NCBI GenBank assembly: GCA_038363925.1
Contig: JAQQWL010000011.1
Coordinates: 2,170,001-2,234,000, forward strand
DNA length: 64,000 bases
Direction of reading: 5' to 3'
DNA from: Apiospora phragmitis
Taxonomy: Eukaryota > Ascomycota > Sordariomycetes > Amphisphaeriales > Apiosporaceae
How positions within the stretch are numbered: position 1 is the first letter of the stretch; every line of letters begins with the position of its first letter. The notes under the pieces were generated by a model that saw only the letters and a list, made by a program, of their open reading frames with translations, did no database searches and had not been told where the DNA came from. Shown piece after piece: positions 37,201 through 49,441 of this stretch. The translations under genes and the position numbers were made by a program.

Positions 37201-40200
37201 TTGTCGCCATGACTAGTTGCAAGGTGCTGTATCGTCAGGCTCTACCAGATCCGGTATAGATGCCATAGCATTAGCTAGGGTCGCCAAAAAGGCCTCAAGG
37301 CACCCGTTCCATCCCATCGCAAGGAGCGACGGTTAAAGAAACAATCGGCGCCGGTGCAGCGTTGCTGTGAGATGAAATTGAATGAATACCTTAACCCTTA
37401 GCCTACCTCCTCCAGTAAGTACTGGACAGTACCTCTTTGACAGCAGTCGGACTGGCCCTTGGAGAAGGAAAAAAAACAAGCACACACGACCCCTAATACA
37501 AGGAAGTACGCATGTCAACATGCCCGTCAACTAGATCGGACCATTCTCTGAACGAGCACGACAGTTTGCCTGTCTCGCAGCGATCGGACGGTCGCTGGCG
37601 TGTCACACGACCTCCTAGTACCTGAGTCGGAGAATAGGAATTAGGAATAAGAATACGAAATGTATGCATTTTAGATGCATCAGCGCTGCATTTCGAGGGT
37701 CTTTGGTGTAAGAGCTAATAGGAGCCTCGACCGCAGACTACTGCAGGTCAACCACAGGACACCCTGACAAGACGACACTACCCAACTGGAATCTGCCGCC
37801 TCACCGCGAAGCTACTGCGGCAACTGCGTGTGGCTGCATATCTTATTGATTGACGTATGTACCTGTCTAAAAGAAAGGTACCGAATGCGTTTGATTCGAT
37901 TGAGATGAAATCTGATAGCTGGCATTGGCTTTGGCACTGGCACCGGCATGGCAGGGCATTGACGGCTTGGCCGGCCATCGCAGATACTGTATGTATGTAC
38001 ATATTGCGCACGTATCCGATTAATTGGTTCATTCCATCATTCATCAATCAATCAATTGATTAGGTAGATTAGCCCGTGACGGTGTGGCGATGAGGATGAC
38101 AACGACGACGACTTGGAGTTCGCCATGCCCATTGCAATGCGATGGATGCGGCCTTTGCTACGACTAATACGTACTAATAAAAACACTGGATCCTTAGTCA
38201 CGTACGTACAGTTAAGCTACAGCAGCTCCGAATCAACCGGCAGCGCGATCCCAGGGCTAGCTTTCAACTAAGCAGGCGTCGTCGTGGGCGCAGTCGGCTT
38301 GTCCCGGGCCATTGTCGGTTGGCCCTATTCGCCCTATCCCGGATGAAATACTCTGTGCAAGCATCCGGGCCTCTCTATCGGCCAGAGGCTAATCCGGTCA
38401 CAGATCGCGCAGCTCTCAGGCTATGTCCTGGGGAGGGTACGTGCGGCGGTTCAATGTAGTAGACAAGAACGAGGTCGTTCGTACTGAGGTTTCAAGCCGG
38501 TTGCCAGGTCTCAGCCTGCAGATCTCTGCTTTTTGGAACGCTGCGCCCCAAGTGTTAACATTTCTGCTATCGCATACTCGCTCTGCCTCTTCCCACTCTT
38601 CTTGCAACTGCCAATCGAACCTACGTCGTACCGGAAACGGAGCAGGGTGTTCTTCTGGAACAACGTTGTCTTCTTCCACGAGCCTCAGAAAAACAAGAGA
38701 CACGGGCAACAGCCCGTGGCCCGGAGGGGCCCTGTCTGGGCTGTCTGGGGGGTTCTTCCAATTGGGAATTCTCAAACACCCCTGGTCGGGCCGTACCCTG
38801 CGCTGATCACGGTTCAGACGAGCAACCTGACGCCATGATCTTTTGACGGACCCTTTGCCCTTGGGTAAGAAAAAAAAAAAGCGCCAGGGTTTTTGCTCTT
38901 CCAAAACGACCGGCATATTCTCGTCAGGCCCGAATCAGACAAGAATCCAGCACGCAACCTGACAACCACGGCAGACCAAGAAAAGGATGCACCCCCCTGT
39001 CGCCCGTCCTGGACAGGCTATATCCTGGCAGCTTACCTGGGGCCTGGATCTAAAACAGCCAACCGGGGAATTGTTGACCGCAGGCCCAAACCTATTGTGG
39101 GGAAGGCCAAACATCGCTGCCCACCCCCTCGACGCAATGCATAGTGTGAAGTATCTCTGTGTAGCCGCAGGAAGGAACCTTGACTAAGTATCTAGCCATG
39201 GGAACGCTGGTTGGTGGTAGTCGTCCTTCATACCCAAAATTGAATCCTGCTGCCACCGAAAACATGGACTGCATTTGCCTTCTTTTCACACACCAGCTCC
39301 TGTCTGTTCTCTTCCTCTGTGACTCTAGACTGTTCTCGACTATACACTTTCCAAGAGACTTTCCCTATTAGTGCCCAAAGAGCTTTAGCCTCGACAGAGT
39401 ACGACTCCTTTCCTCCCTCGGATACCCCAGTCATCCTCTCCCACCTAGACTTCAAACCGCTATTGTCTTCAGATGCTGCCCTATGTTCATGCAACACTAG
39501 CACAGCCTCCCCGTTTTCCCTGCCTTTCAGATCGATACCCTGTCCTTTCCTTTTGACCATCTTCGTGCTTGTCCTACTCGCCCTATCCTTGGTCCTACTT
39601 ACAGTGACCCCCCCTTCATTTCTTGCCCAATATCGTTGCTGTGTGGCCCTGTTGACAGCGGCCGCATCTGACTATCATCACTCACTCACTAGTGCTCTGG
39701 AGCCCATCTCCAAATCTCCCTCTCCCTCTCGTCTTCACCTGTCTTGTTTCAGATATTATTTACTCGAGTCGGCCAGCCAGGAGTGGAATGAGATCAGTGC
39801 AAAAGGGAACCCCTCATCTCATCCTCTCCATTCTTTGGATTTGCACAAGGAAACGACACGGCCACTCTTGAATAAGACGTACGTCTCAAGTATATCCCGT
39901 CAAACAGCAAGAGGAGGCCATCTCTGCTATTTGTTTCCTCCCTTCGGTTCTCCGTTGATCCGATTCACCAGCACGGGCTAGTTACCTGGTTGAGGTATCT
40001 AGACTCTCGCATCCACACAGCTGCTCTGCCCCATGCTGTTGTTTCGGCTGTTTCGATCCGTTTGCCCATGTCAGTGCGGACAGTTCACATCGATCCCACC
40101 ACTCTTCTGATAATCTTATCCCACAGGAGAACCCCCCATCCGAGTATCAAAAGACGGACGAATCCCACCACTATAACCGCTCTGGGTCCTCTTTTTCCTA

Positions 40201-40688
40201 CATCTTGCCCAACTATCACCCCCTTGGATTCGTCTCACCAGCACATCGTCCCTCTGGTAGTCGGAGTGCTCCAGTTACCAAAACTAGACGACTGCACCAA
40301 GGCTGGTCGACCTTAGAGGAAGAAGACCGGATCAGGTTCCATATACGACGACTGACAGTATAGCACAACATCCCAGGAGCTTGGACATTATTATTACGTG
40401 TTGACGACATTTGCGTGGAAACGGCATCAAACGACCATTCATCGCTACTGGACTGAGCGTGATTCAATATTGAGGAGACTATTTAAGTCTGATAGTGCTT
40501 TTGGCCGCTTCAGCTTATACAGGAATTTGGAGGAATATCGGTTTTTCGGTGGCACATCTCGCAGGGATCGGATTGTTTCTGGACGAAAGCTTCATCACAT
40601 CTCAGTTTGACACTGGCCGGATCCGAAAGCACTGGTTGCTCCGCATCCAACAACATCTGCGAAGGTCGCGCCGTTTTCAAGCCCCATA
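31235..40688. other. Long gene-free stretch (9.4 kb)
   Basis: I find no supportable coding region on either strand. Features seen are a 7-bp tandem repeat near 36142-36170, a CA repeat near 35508-35525, an A-run near 38871-38880, and a strongly pyrimidine-rich tract from about 39260 to 40100 that is probably promoter, leader or 5' intron of the next gene. Open frames in the tract are low-complexity. Confidence 0.5.
36142..36170. repeat. 7-bp tandem repeat (GGACAGT, four copies)
   Basis: Four perfect copies of a heptamer occur in non-coding sequence. Confidence 0.9.
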
Positions 40689-43600
40689 ATGGACGTTACA
40701 GCCATGTTGAATACGTCGGGAGCGGCGAAACGAGCGGAACAGGAGGGCTCTTCCGGTCCGACGCCCACACAATCGGTGATCGATGGGTCGACGGCGTGCT
40801 CCTCAATAGTGCCCACCCCATCGCCGGAGAAGACACCCCCGAGGCGCACGTGCGAGTCGAGGGCCTCTAATCGCAGCAGGACGCCGTGGGACGCGGGTGG
40901 CTATTCGTTGGGGCTGACGCTGGACATCAAGTCGACGCAGCCAACCGTGCAGACGACGGCCATACAGGGCGACTCGCCCGTGGACACAGCCAGTCCTGAG
41001 TCCCTGCGGCACAAATTCTCGGACAGCCACAGCAGCCTGTCGTCGTACACCTCGTCGGCGAACTCGGCGTCGCACTCGCGATTCTCGTCCATGTCCACCG
41101 TGAGCGGGTTCCAGATCGGTGCCGGCCTCACCGACATGGTCACGCTCGACACGAGCTGCGACAACCTGGACTCGGCCGTGAGCCGCATGTCCGTCATGGA
41201 CAACACGAGGCGGGCGTCGAATAATCGGGACGGCGGCTTCTCGCCCGGCATGGGCTCAGATGATCCGACGTCGATGCCGCAGCAGCAGCAGCAGCAGCAG
41301 CAAGGGGGGAGGAGGCCGGGTTCGCCTTCAGACGCGATGCTGATGTCGCGGGGTATGCAGGGCATCCAAGGGGCAGATCGGATGAGCCCACAAGATATGA
41401 CAAAGTAAGTTGAAAAAACCCAACTCAATTGGGCCCCCTCTTTGATTTGAATCTGTACCTTTTTTTTTGTTTTTTTTTTGGTCTGGTCATGAAGACTTCG
41501 AATGGTTGGCCAAATGTGGATGAGCAAAGGGGGGTAGTCCTCCACGTGCCTGCTTTGACTAGCACATCCATCACCGATTGTCACCAGCATTCACCTTCAG
41601 CTGCCGCTGTATTCACATTAAGCAATTGTGATAACATTCTGGTGGCCGTGACTGCATCCTATCCATTTCCAGCTGCCCATCATTCGTTCTTCCCAATCGA
41701 TTGCTCCAGTGTTGGTCGTGTGTGTCCCTTTATCCATCTGCACAACATCCAATCCTTCACTGTTCTCAACTTCAGATTCTTTTATTTTGTCCCCTGCTAT
41801 TATCAGATACTCTGCGACGTCCCAGCGGCTTTCCCCCAATAAGAAGAATCAATTGTCTTACCCACAGTTGAAGTTGGCATATCATCTATTCGACGGCCAT
41901 CCTGTCTGCGTGATAGGGTCTGTGTCGCCATCGCAACATCACAGTCCCTGTCACAGCTGCAGTGTGGTCGCTAGTTGGCAAGTTTGATCTCCTTACAGCA
42001 AGTGGTCTTCCCATTGTCTTACCCGGTGGTCTGGTGAGCATGTATGGCTGTGCTCGTCAAGTAGGAGGCTTGCGAGCACATCTTTCAGTCCATTACGGCT
42101 TCACTTCTTTGAAAGCCTGTGGGAGCCTACCCTGCGCCTATACCCCTATTCTCACCGTTAAGGTGTATCCTATTCTCGCCGCAAGAGTCTACCCTAATCT
42201 CGTCGACAACTCGGATTTCCACCGAGACCGCAGTGTCTGTCTTGCCCCTTATCTCTCCTCCCTTTTCATTGGCGAGTGCCCCAACGATTGCCCATCCTAT
42301 ACCTTTCCCTTCTATCGCCGCTTTGCTTCCCCGGCGAGTGGTCCAAAGATGGTTTCTTGGTGCCTTCTCTTGTAACCGGGGAGTGGTCGAAAATAGTTCC
42401 TTATACCTTTTCGTGTAACCGGAGAGTGATCGAAAATTGCTTATCCGCTTCTCCCCCCTTGAATCGAGGATATATTCACTCCCCAAGCACTTCTACCAAC
42501 CTATTTTAGGGCTCCGTCTTCCAGCTGATCACAAACACTCATCTGCATCTTTATTCGGTCATCACTCGTCTGACTCGGCGCATATTTTGCTAACATTAAT
42601 TCCAGTCCCAGGGAATTCAGAGCAGACTTGTCCTATCTAGCACCACCAGATCTCTCCAAAGTACACAAGAGAGCTCTTTCAGCCCCAGACTTCGCCTCAA
42701 TTGGCGCGATAGATCAGATATTTCCTTCCTTGCCTCAGACGTTTCAGCCGACACCACCTCCCTCCCACCAAGGCGACCTTCGCTCTAGCTACAACATGGA
42801 TGCTCTCTCAGCTTCGCCAGTCGACAACACGGTTGCTTCTATTAGTTCAGACATAAAGTGTATGTACATGGACAACTGTGACACCGGCTCCCAGCCTCGC
42901 AAGGCCATCTCGCACATCTTCGGTCGCAATAAGTTGTGTACTCGCATGATTCCTCAGCATGTATGGGTTCATTTCTGCCGCAAGCATTACCAGCGCAGCC
43001 GCTATCGCAACGCCCAAGAGTGGGCTAAGATCCAATGCGAGCTCGTCCAGAAGCAGATCCAGCGAGTGCAGTCCTGGAGCGACGACAACAAGAGAGCTGG
43101 GCAGTCCGGTGTCGTCCAGGACTGGTCTCTCTCTGTTCGAAAGCGTGAGCAGAAGCGTCTAGATGACAAGGGTACCTCCGGCAAGAAGCGACCTTACCGT
43201 GAGGAGAGCGAGGACGACGAGGATGCTATTGACCGCGCAGTTCTCAATGGCACTGCCGTACCCGCCTGGCTGCTGAGCAAATGCGGCAGCGGCTATGCTA
43301 CCGAGCAGATCGAGGAGATTGTCGCTCACTTGAAGAGCGAGATGGACCAGAACCGCTTGACTCAGATCCCCGATATCGAGATCTTGCCTAACATCAGCAC
43401 CGACATGCCGGAGGATGGCAAGAGCAAGGTGGTTGTGAAGCGGAAGTCTAGCAACGCCGGCTCTCACAAGCGATCCCAGTCGGTCGGTGTGCCCCTGCCG
43501 CCTCCCATGACCCGACGCAGCAGCCAGCAGAACTACTACGATGCCCTCCACACTTCGCCCATCGACAAGCGCCAGAGAGTGACGGACTTCGGTTCCTACG

Positions 43601-44289
43601 GCGACCGTCGCCCTTCGATTGGTCTGGCTCAGGTGCCCGAGAGAGCTGTGCCCACGATGGGCCGTATGCATCACCAGCTGCCTCACCGACCTGCATTTGC
43701 AAACATCCGTGAGGCCCAAACCGAGGATAGCTTCTATGAGGAGGATGACGGCAGAAATGCCCATTACAGTCTTGGAGGACCTTTGCCCACTCCGTCTGCT
43801 GTCCGTCAGCCTATGCAGGCTATGACCAACCAGATGGAGCCGTCGAGACCCGTCCACCAGCGTTCGCAATCCGAGATGGGTGCATTCCAGCACAACAACA
43901 CGAACTTTACATTCCGTTCGCCATCTACCGTTTCGTACCCTACCATGCCCCAGCAGAACTACCCGGATCCCACTGCGTACGACAACGCCTACCTGCGCAA
44001 CGATGGTGGCTTCGGTTCCACTGCCGGCCCGCCCGGCTACTACGATGACATGCCCATGAATCGTCAGTACCAGACCCAGCAACTCTGGGCCTCTCCCGCA
44101 CAGGCTCCCACCTCGGCATACGGTCCCGTACGACACCATCGCCACCAAAGCACCTCGGCTGTGCCTCAGCTGGTGCCCCGGAGCTCGCCTGCCGATATGC
44201 ACGCATCCGGGATGCGCAACACTTTCGACAACAGCCAGCTCGGCCACAACCGCATGCAGTCGATGTCAATGTACAATACCCGTCGTTAA
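40689..44289 (+). CDS. Conserved fungal ORP1-like protein, long intron
   Basis: Exon 1 is 40689-41404 and exon 2 begins at 42606 (or 42612), joined in frame across a 1.2-kb intron, giving about 799 residues. The N-terminal part is disordered and Ser/Thr-rich, with TPSPEKTPPRR, RTPWDAGGYSLGLTL, SHSSLSSYTSS and a CAG-encoded poly-Gln run (41280-41301). The second part holds the only ordered-looking block, about 110 residues with CMYMDNCDTGSQPRKAISHI, LCTRMIPQHVWVHFCRKHYQ and RYRNAQEWAKIQ, which has Cys/His spacing like a small zinc-binding fold. A Gln/Pro/Tyr-rich tail follows. Proteins with this block are annotated ORP1-like in fungi, with no established role; a nuclear function is a guess. 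An alternative is that translation starts at the ATG at 42796 and the upstream exon is a separate unit. Confidence 0.72.
41405..42605 (+). other. 1.2-kb intron of the ORP1-like gene
   Basis: The donor is GTAAGT at 41405. The branch-like CTAAC at 42590 precedes two AG acceptors six bases apart (TTCCAG ending at 42605, CCCAG ending at 42611), both keeping frame. The intron is pyrimidine-rich and contains only low-complexity open frames. Confidence 0.65.
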
Positions 44290-46326
44290 GCCGCATTCCC
44301 TCACGAACCTTGGGTTCAGTCCTCAGTCGACGGAACCCCATACGTGGTGCTACGCACAACAGCTGCCTCTCTGCTTATCTTGGGCCTTTCTTTTCTCGTT
44401 CTCTACTCTTCATTGTATCTATACATTGACCACGCGACCGTCTCTTGCTGAAGATGTGGCCGCGTCTCTTCCTATTTCGCTCCATTACGACTTCTCTCTT
44501 TTCTCTTGCCTCTTACGAACGACGAGTTAGACCACGGAGGGAGCACATACCCTCACTTCCTCGGTTAATATGTGCAAAAACAACAACAGAACCGGTAGAG
44601 ACAGGCCCGAGGGCACTCGGTGAAGCTCCTACCTACATCCCGCTTCTTGCGGGTTGGCACGACTAGTCAACGGGATTTCTACGATTTAGAGATACTCCCT
44701 TAAGCGTTTGATTTTTATATTTCCTTCTTTTTCATTGTCATTCTCTGCATATCTACGGAGTTGCATGACGGTGGCTGGTGGTAGCCAGCTGGGACGGAGG
44801 TAACCCTCTCTTGACTGCGTACACATACACGCCCCAATATCACCGCTTTTCGGTCGGCAATGGAAATGGAAATCCTCTTCAATACCCCCTCTCTGTATTT
44901 TTCTTATTCCCGGACGCACGGATGGAGTTTCTTTGGAAAAATCGGACACGGCTGGGAAAGGGGTGGGCGTTTGCACGGCGATTGCATGCCCGGTTACTGG
45001 GCGGCGTCAATGATTTCCCCTTTCGTTACCCTCAGAACCTCACTTATCCCTGGAGGATGACTGATCTTCTCGGTCGGTCAGTGATCAGTATAAAGGGTAG
45101 GGGGGGCTTGGGGCCGCGGCAGAGGCTCGAAGAATGGCTGTCATAGCCGAGGGTGGATGTGTTTATTCAGTCCCGTGGTTTCAGGAGAAAACCCGAAAAA
45201 AGCATCATGATTCATCTGCGATGAAATTCTCCGATCTTGTTTCTACTTTTTCTTTCTTCACGATTTGCGCATCGGACTTAGATGGGAACCTACGTAGATA
45301 GTTCTTTTATATCTCGCGTCATCTCAAAATCGATGCCTTCATCTTACCCAATTCTGTTGAAACGGACTAAATCTGATAAAGTGACTTGCCCATGATCCGG
45401 ACGAGTCGCAAGTCCGCTGAGACGAATCGAAAGTCTAGGCGAAGTGATAGTCTGAAGACCTGTAAAAGGCCTGAAATAGATGCTCAATGCTCAATGTAGA
45501 CTATACACCACGGAAAGACTGCCAAGATAGGTGTATTCTGACCTGTTTCAAAACCACGTCTTGTTTCTTGGCTGAGATGGGCTTTCCAACGTTCTTCGGG
45601 GTGCCGAGTAAATATAAGCATTCGCTAGTACGTGATGGGCGTCAGGGACAAAGGGGCTAGATGCCAAACGGGCACAAACTGGGAGAATATACAGCAAACC
45701 CGCGGCAAAGCCCAGCCCCGGACTGGAACCTATCAATGAACACAGTTTGGGGCTGGGGCTGGGGCTGACAGGTACTGCATTATATGACACTCTAGATTTG
45801 AATCGAAATCATTGGCGACTGACTCGAGCGGTGAAGTTGGAATGGAATCATCTACGTTCTGGAACGAAGTGAATAGAAGCACCCATTATTATTCGGTGAA
45901 TTTGTTCATTACTCTCTGTTGTGGTTCGCAGCGGCCGGCAGAACATTGTTTCCCGCCATGGCTCGTGAGTCAATCATGTACGTGTTCCAGCTTCTTGCTG
46001 CGCACGCCTTTTGCTCTCCTCCAAAGACAATCACGTCTTCCTGCAACCGGGTCTTTGTGCAGCAAACAGTCAAGTCGCCTTCACCCACCGTTTCGGCCAA
46101 GACAGCGTACCCTGGCCGAGAGAGCAGCAGCTTTACCTTCCACAGACCCCTTGACCCTTACCGCTTTTGTTGGCAATCACCAATAAGTAACGAGATCCCT
46201 ACCTGAGCTCGCCATCCTTCTGCTGCAGGGAAGCAAATAAAGGGCAGACATCCCAATTGCCGGTTGTTTGGATATAACTCTTTTGGCTATAATTTGCGAC
46301 GAGTCGTCGGCACTCAAGAGACGAAG
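44290..46326. other. Intergenic, no gene recognised
   Basis: This holds the 3' region of the ORP1-like gene and the upstream region of the HAD phosphatase. A GGGGCT triple repeat occurs near 45749-45767. Open frames have no domain. Confidence 0.5.
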
Positions 46327-47727
46327 ATGGCGTGTTCATCCTCCTCATCCATTACATTTAGGACCTCGGTGGTCCCTGCCAACATCAGTCGGAAGGTGCA
46401 AGCAACTGGAAGAGGGACACCGAACATTGCGACCATCGTCAAGCGGTATTTTCCAGAGATGTCTCGAAAGCCTGCGCAGAAATCGACCATTGCATTCGCA
46501 TTCGACATCGATGGCGTCTTGGTCAGGGGCAAAGAGCCCCTCCCAGGCGCTAGCGAGACCATACGCCTGCTCCAGAGGGCGAGGATCCCGTTCATCTTTC
46601 TTACCAACGGTGGTGGTCTGACTGAGAAGGACCATGCGGCCAAGACCAGCGCCCGTCTCGGGGTCGACATCGACCCAGACCAGTTCGTCCAGTCTCACAG
46701 CCCCTTCCACGGTCTAGTGCCCAAGTACAAGAATAAGAGGATCTTGGTAATAGGTGGCGAGGGCAACCAGATTAGGCATGTCGCCGAGGCGTACGGTTTC
46801 AACGATGTGGTTACCTCTTCCGATCTGTTCGTCGAGTGGAACAGTATCCATCCATTCCCCGAGGTGACCGCACACCACCACACCGCCCATGGCCGTCGAA
46901 TACCGGATATCAGGACACGGGAAATCGCAGCCATTTTGGTCTGGTCATCGTCGAGAGACTGGTGCATGGACCTGCAAGTCATGCACGACCTACTTTTGGG
47001 GAAGCTCCAGGAAAACCCGCCCGAACTGTACCTGTCCAACCCGAACTTCGATTGGTCGACGTCACACGAGTATAAGCGCTTAGCCCAGGGCGCCTTGCGT
47101 GAGTGTCTCGCGAGCCTCTTCCGCTTCTCGACCAAGGGAGAGGTCGAGTTCAAGTATACGACAGTGGGTAAGCCCACCAGAATCACCTTTAGGTGGGGCG
47201 AGAAGACGATGGTAGAATACAGAGACAAGACATGGGAGATCCTGAACACGGAGGGCGACAGTCGAAGCGAAGAGCCACCCCCCATCAGGACAGTCTACAT
47301 GATCGGCGACAATCCTGATAGTGACATTGCTGGCGCGAAGCAGTATGAGTCACAAATAGGGGCCGTCTGGAAGAGTATCCTCGTGGAGACCGGAGTATAC
47401 CAGGCCGGTACAACGCCCAGCCACAAACCGACACACCATGCCAAGGACGTTGCGGAAGCCGTTCGGATGGCCCTGGACATTGAGGGGTACAGCAGCACGG
47501 GGGTACGCGTTTGCATGAAAGTATACCACAACAAGGAAGGAGACGACCACAAGGAGGGACATGTCAACATAGGCGACGGCGACAACAACAGGAAAGGCCA
47601 TGCTCTTCAGGATCGAACCAACACAGCGGATTCCATCGAGGCCATCCTACCTCGGTTTGGGAAGCTCAAGTTGCCTGCTCGTTGCCTGCTTGTTGAGGCA
47701 GAAGACGACCCCGCCCGGAAACCGTGA
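46327..47727 (+). CDS. HAD-superfamily phosphatase, CECR5/YKR070W type
   Basis: This is an intronless gene for a 466-residue HAD hydrolase of the CECR5 type, probably mitochondrial as yeast YKR070W is. The start is the first ATG (MACSSSSS); the frame is open upstream but has no ATG there. The first 45 residues are Ser/Arg/Lys-rich with almost no acidic residues, like a targeting sequence, and a second Met (MSRKPAQK) precedes the domain. HAD motif I is FDIDGVLVRG with Asp60 and Asp62, motif II is FLTNGGG at about 93, and motif IV is MIGDNPDSDIAGA at about 325-337. A cap-like insertion lies between motifs II and IV. The tail after about 410 is His/Asn/Gly-rich and unusual. The substrate is unknown. 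Confidence 0.9.
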   Translation: MACSSSSSITFRTSVVPANISRKVQATGRGTPNIATIVKRYFPEMSRKPAQKSTIAFAFDIDGVLVRGKEPLPGASETIRLLQRARIPFIFLTNGGGLTEKDHAAKTSARLGVDIDPDQFVQSHSPFHGLVPKYKNKRILVIGGEGNQIRHVAEAYGFNDVVTSSDLFVEWNSIHPFPEVTAHHHTAHGRRIPDIRTREIAAILVWSSSRDWCMDLQVMHDLLLGKLQENPPELYLSNPNFDWSTSHEYKRLAQGALRECLASLFRFSTKGEVEFKYTTVGKPTRITFRWGEKTMVEYRDKTWEILNTEGDSRSEEPPPIRTVYMIGDNPDSDIAGAKQYESQIGAVWKSILVETGVYQAGTTPSHKPTHHAKDVAEAVRMALDIEGYSSTGVRVCMKVYHNKEGDDHKEGHVNIGDGDNNRKGHALQDRTNTADSIEAILPRFGKLKLPARCLLVEAEDDPARKP

Positions 47728-49441
47728 GAATCTGCCCGCTCAAGTCGTATAGTCAGTGTCGTTGCATTTGTCACAGGAGAGCAACGCCTATAGCTACATA
47801 CTTTAGATACCCAAGTGCTTTCAGACGTTTTGGAAAGACTGCAGTTACTGCCAATAACGATTCCATCAATAGCTATTCCGTCAATAGTTAGTTATCCCAC
47901 ATCGGTTGCCCCAGATCACGGGGAAGGTCACTTTTGGGACCTACTCTCCATACTTGTATTGTAGATGGCCAAGAGAAGTGTGGGCAGATCCGGCCAGCCG
48001 GCACACGAACAGAACCGACCCAACTGACATTCTGGTCTCCGAACCTGAGAGAAGAGACAGAGGGGTCGATGTCGAGACAGCTAACCTAGCTGACCGCTCC
48101 TCATGATCCCTGATCGACGGTTAGTTCAGAGGCCACGATAGCTGATCTACAAGCACGACGTAATGTGGATGGGCCAGCAGGATGGCCTAGGAGGATGGCC
48201 GATGGCAAGGACGAACGGTCCATCCCGTAGAATGAACGGGATTGTGGCCGCTAACCCGTAAGCAGATGATTGGTTCTCTGGCCCGGCGATTCGATTGTTC
48301 CGTCCTGGCGAGTCGGTGGTGAGGTAGCCATCCACGAGCGCAGAATGTCGTCGGCCAGCTTGGATTTCCTTGGTTTTGACATGTGCGTGCAGACGGACTC
48401 ATTCGAGGCGAGAGGTGTGACGGCACATGAACAGGGATGGTTGAGGGAACCAAGCCTAACTCGAGTTGGGGGTGTTTAGCTCCTGTGCCAGTAGTGGTCA
48501 ATAGTAATTGGAAGTGCAGTGCGTGCACGCGACATGACAGCACGTTCGAATGGCTGGAGCAAATCAGATTGATATGCACGCATCATGTACCCTTGGAATT
48601 CACCAGCACGGTTAGATTTTCCCCTGCATCCCAACGACAGATCTGTTTCCTGCTCATCAGAACGACTTTGATTTGCGTGATTGAGTCTCCGGCCGTCCTT
48701 TGCTGGTTCTTACATGCATTCCTTGCTGTTCCACGTGGAGATAACGATAGCACACTTTGATGACTGATTCCAGGCCAGTCATTATCATATACAGACAGTA
48801 CATAGAGTACACACGCCCCAAATCACCACCACCAAGCTTTGGGCCAAGTGGATGCAGCAGGCAGCGTAACACCAGAAGCAGAAGGGAGAGAGCAAGAGTG
48901 AGAGACGAGAGCTCCTAGCCAGCCAGCACCGAGGCTTTCCTTTTCTTTTCTTCATTCAGCCTTCGTCGGATTTAGTCCAGTACTCTGTGATGCTTAATTA
49001 ATTTCACCATTAAGGGTTGTTTGGAAAGTAGAAGCCAGAGAAGAAGAATTATCATCTCCCAACCCCTCCTGCCCATAAAAAAAGCACGCGCCTTGACATC
49101 TGGCGCATTGAGGGCGGCACCAGACGAAGCCAGATACCACCCTACCAATCTCTACGCTTCTCGGCGAACTCAACCAAGAACGAAACCTTTTACCACCACC
49201 CACTACAGATTCAGCGACACGCTATCTCTTGTAATCGTCGAACCACCATCTCCCAACCTCGACGACGCCTGGCGAGTCAGACTCCCCATCTCGCCAACCA
49301 ACCCACAACCACTTGGCCGGCAGAACCCCCCCCAAGCCATCGTCAGCTGTCCGACTCCACATACAAAAAAAGAATACCTCTTCCAGCCCTGGCCAGACGC
49401 CTCGCTAGCTCGGGGCGGCAGCAGCCACCACCAACGCGCCG
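47728..49441. other. Intergenic and 5' leader of ICE2
   Basis: No gene is supported. The open frame at 49021-49536 overlaps the ICE2 start in another frame and is probably leader sequence. Confidence 0.5.

Noticed and set aside
39319..39981. 220-residue open frame in the pyrimidine-rich tract
   Set aside because: Its composition (Leu/Ser/Pro/Thr) follows from the C/T-rich DNA and it has no domain; leader or promoter sequence is more likely.
43159..44247. 362-residue open frame on the minus strand
   Set aside because: It is entirely antisense to the ORP1-like coding exon and has a His/Arg/Gly-rich composition typical of a shadow frame.
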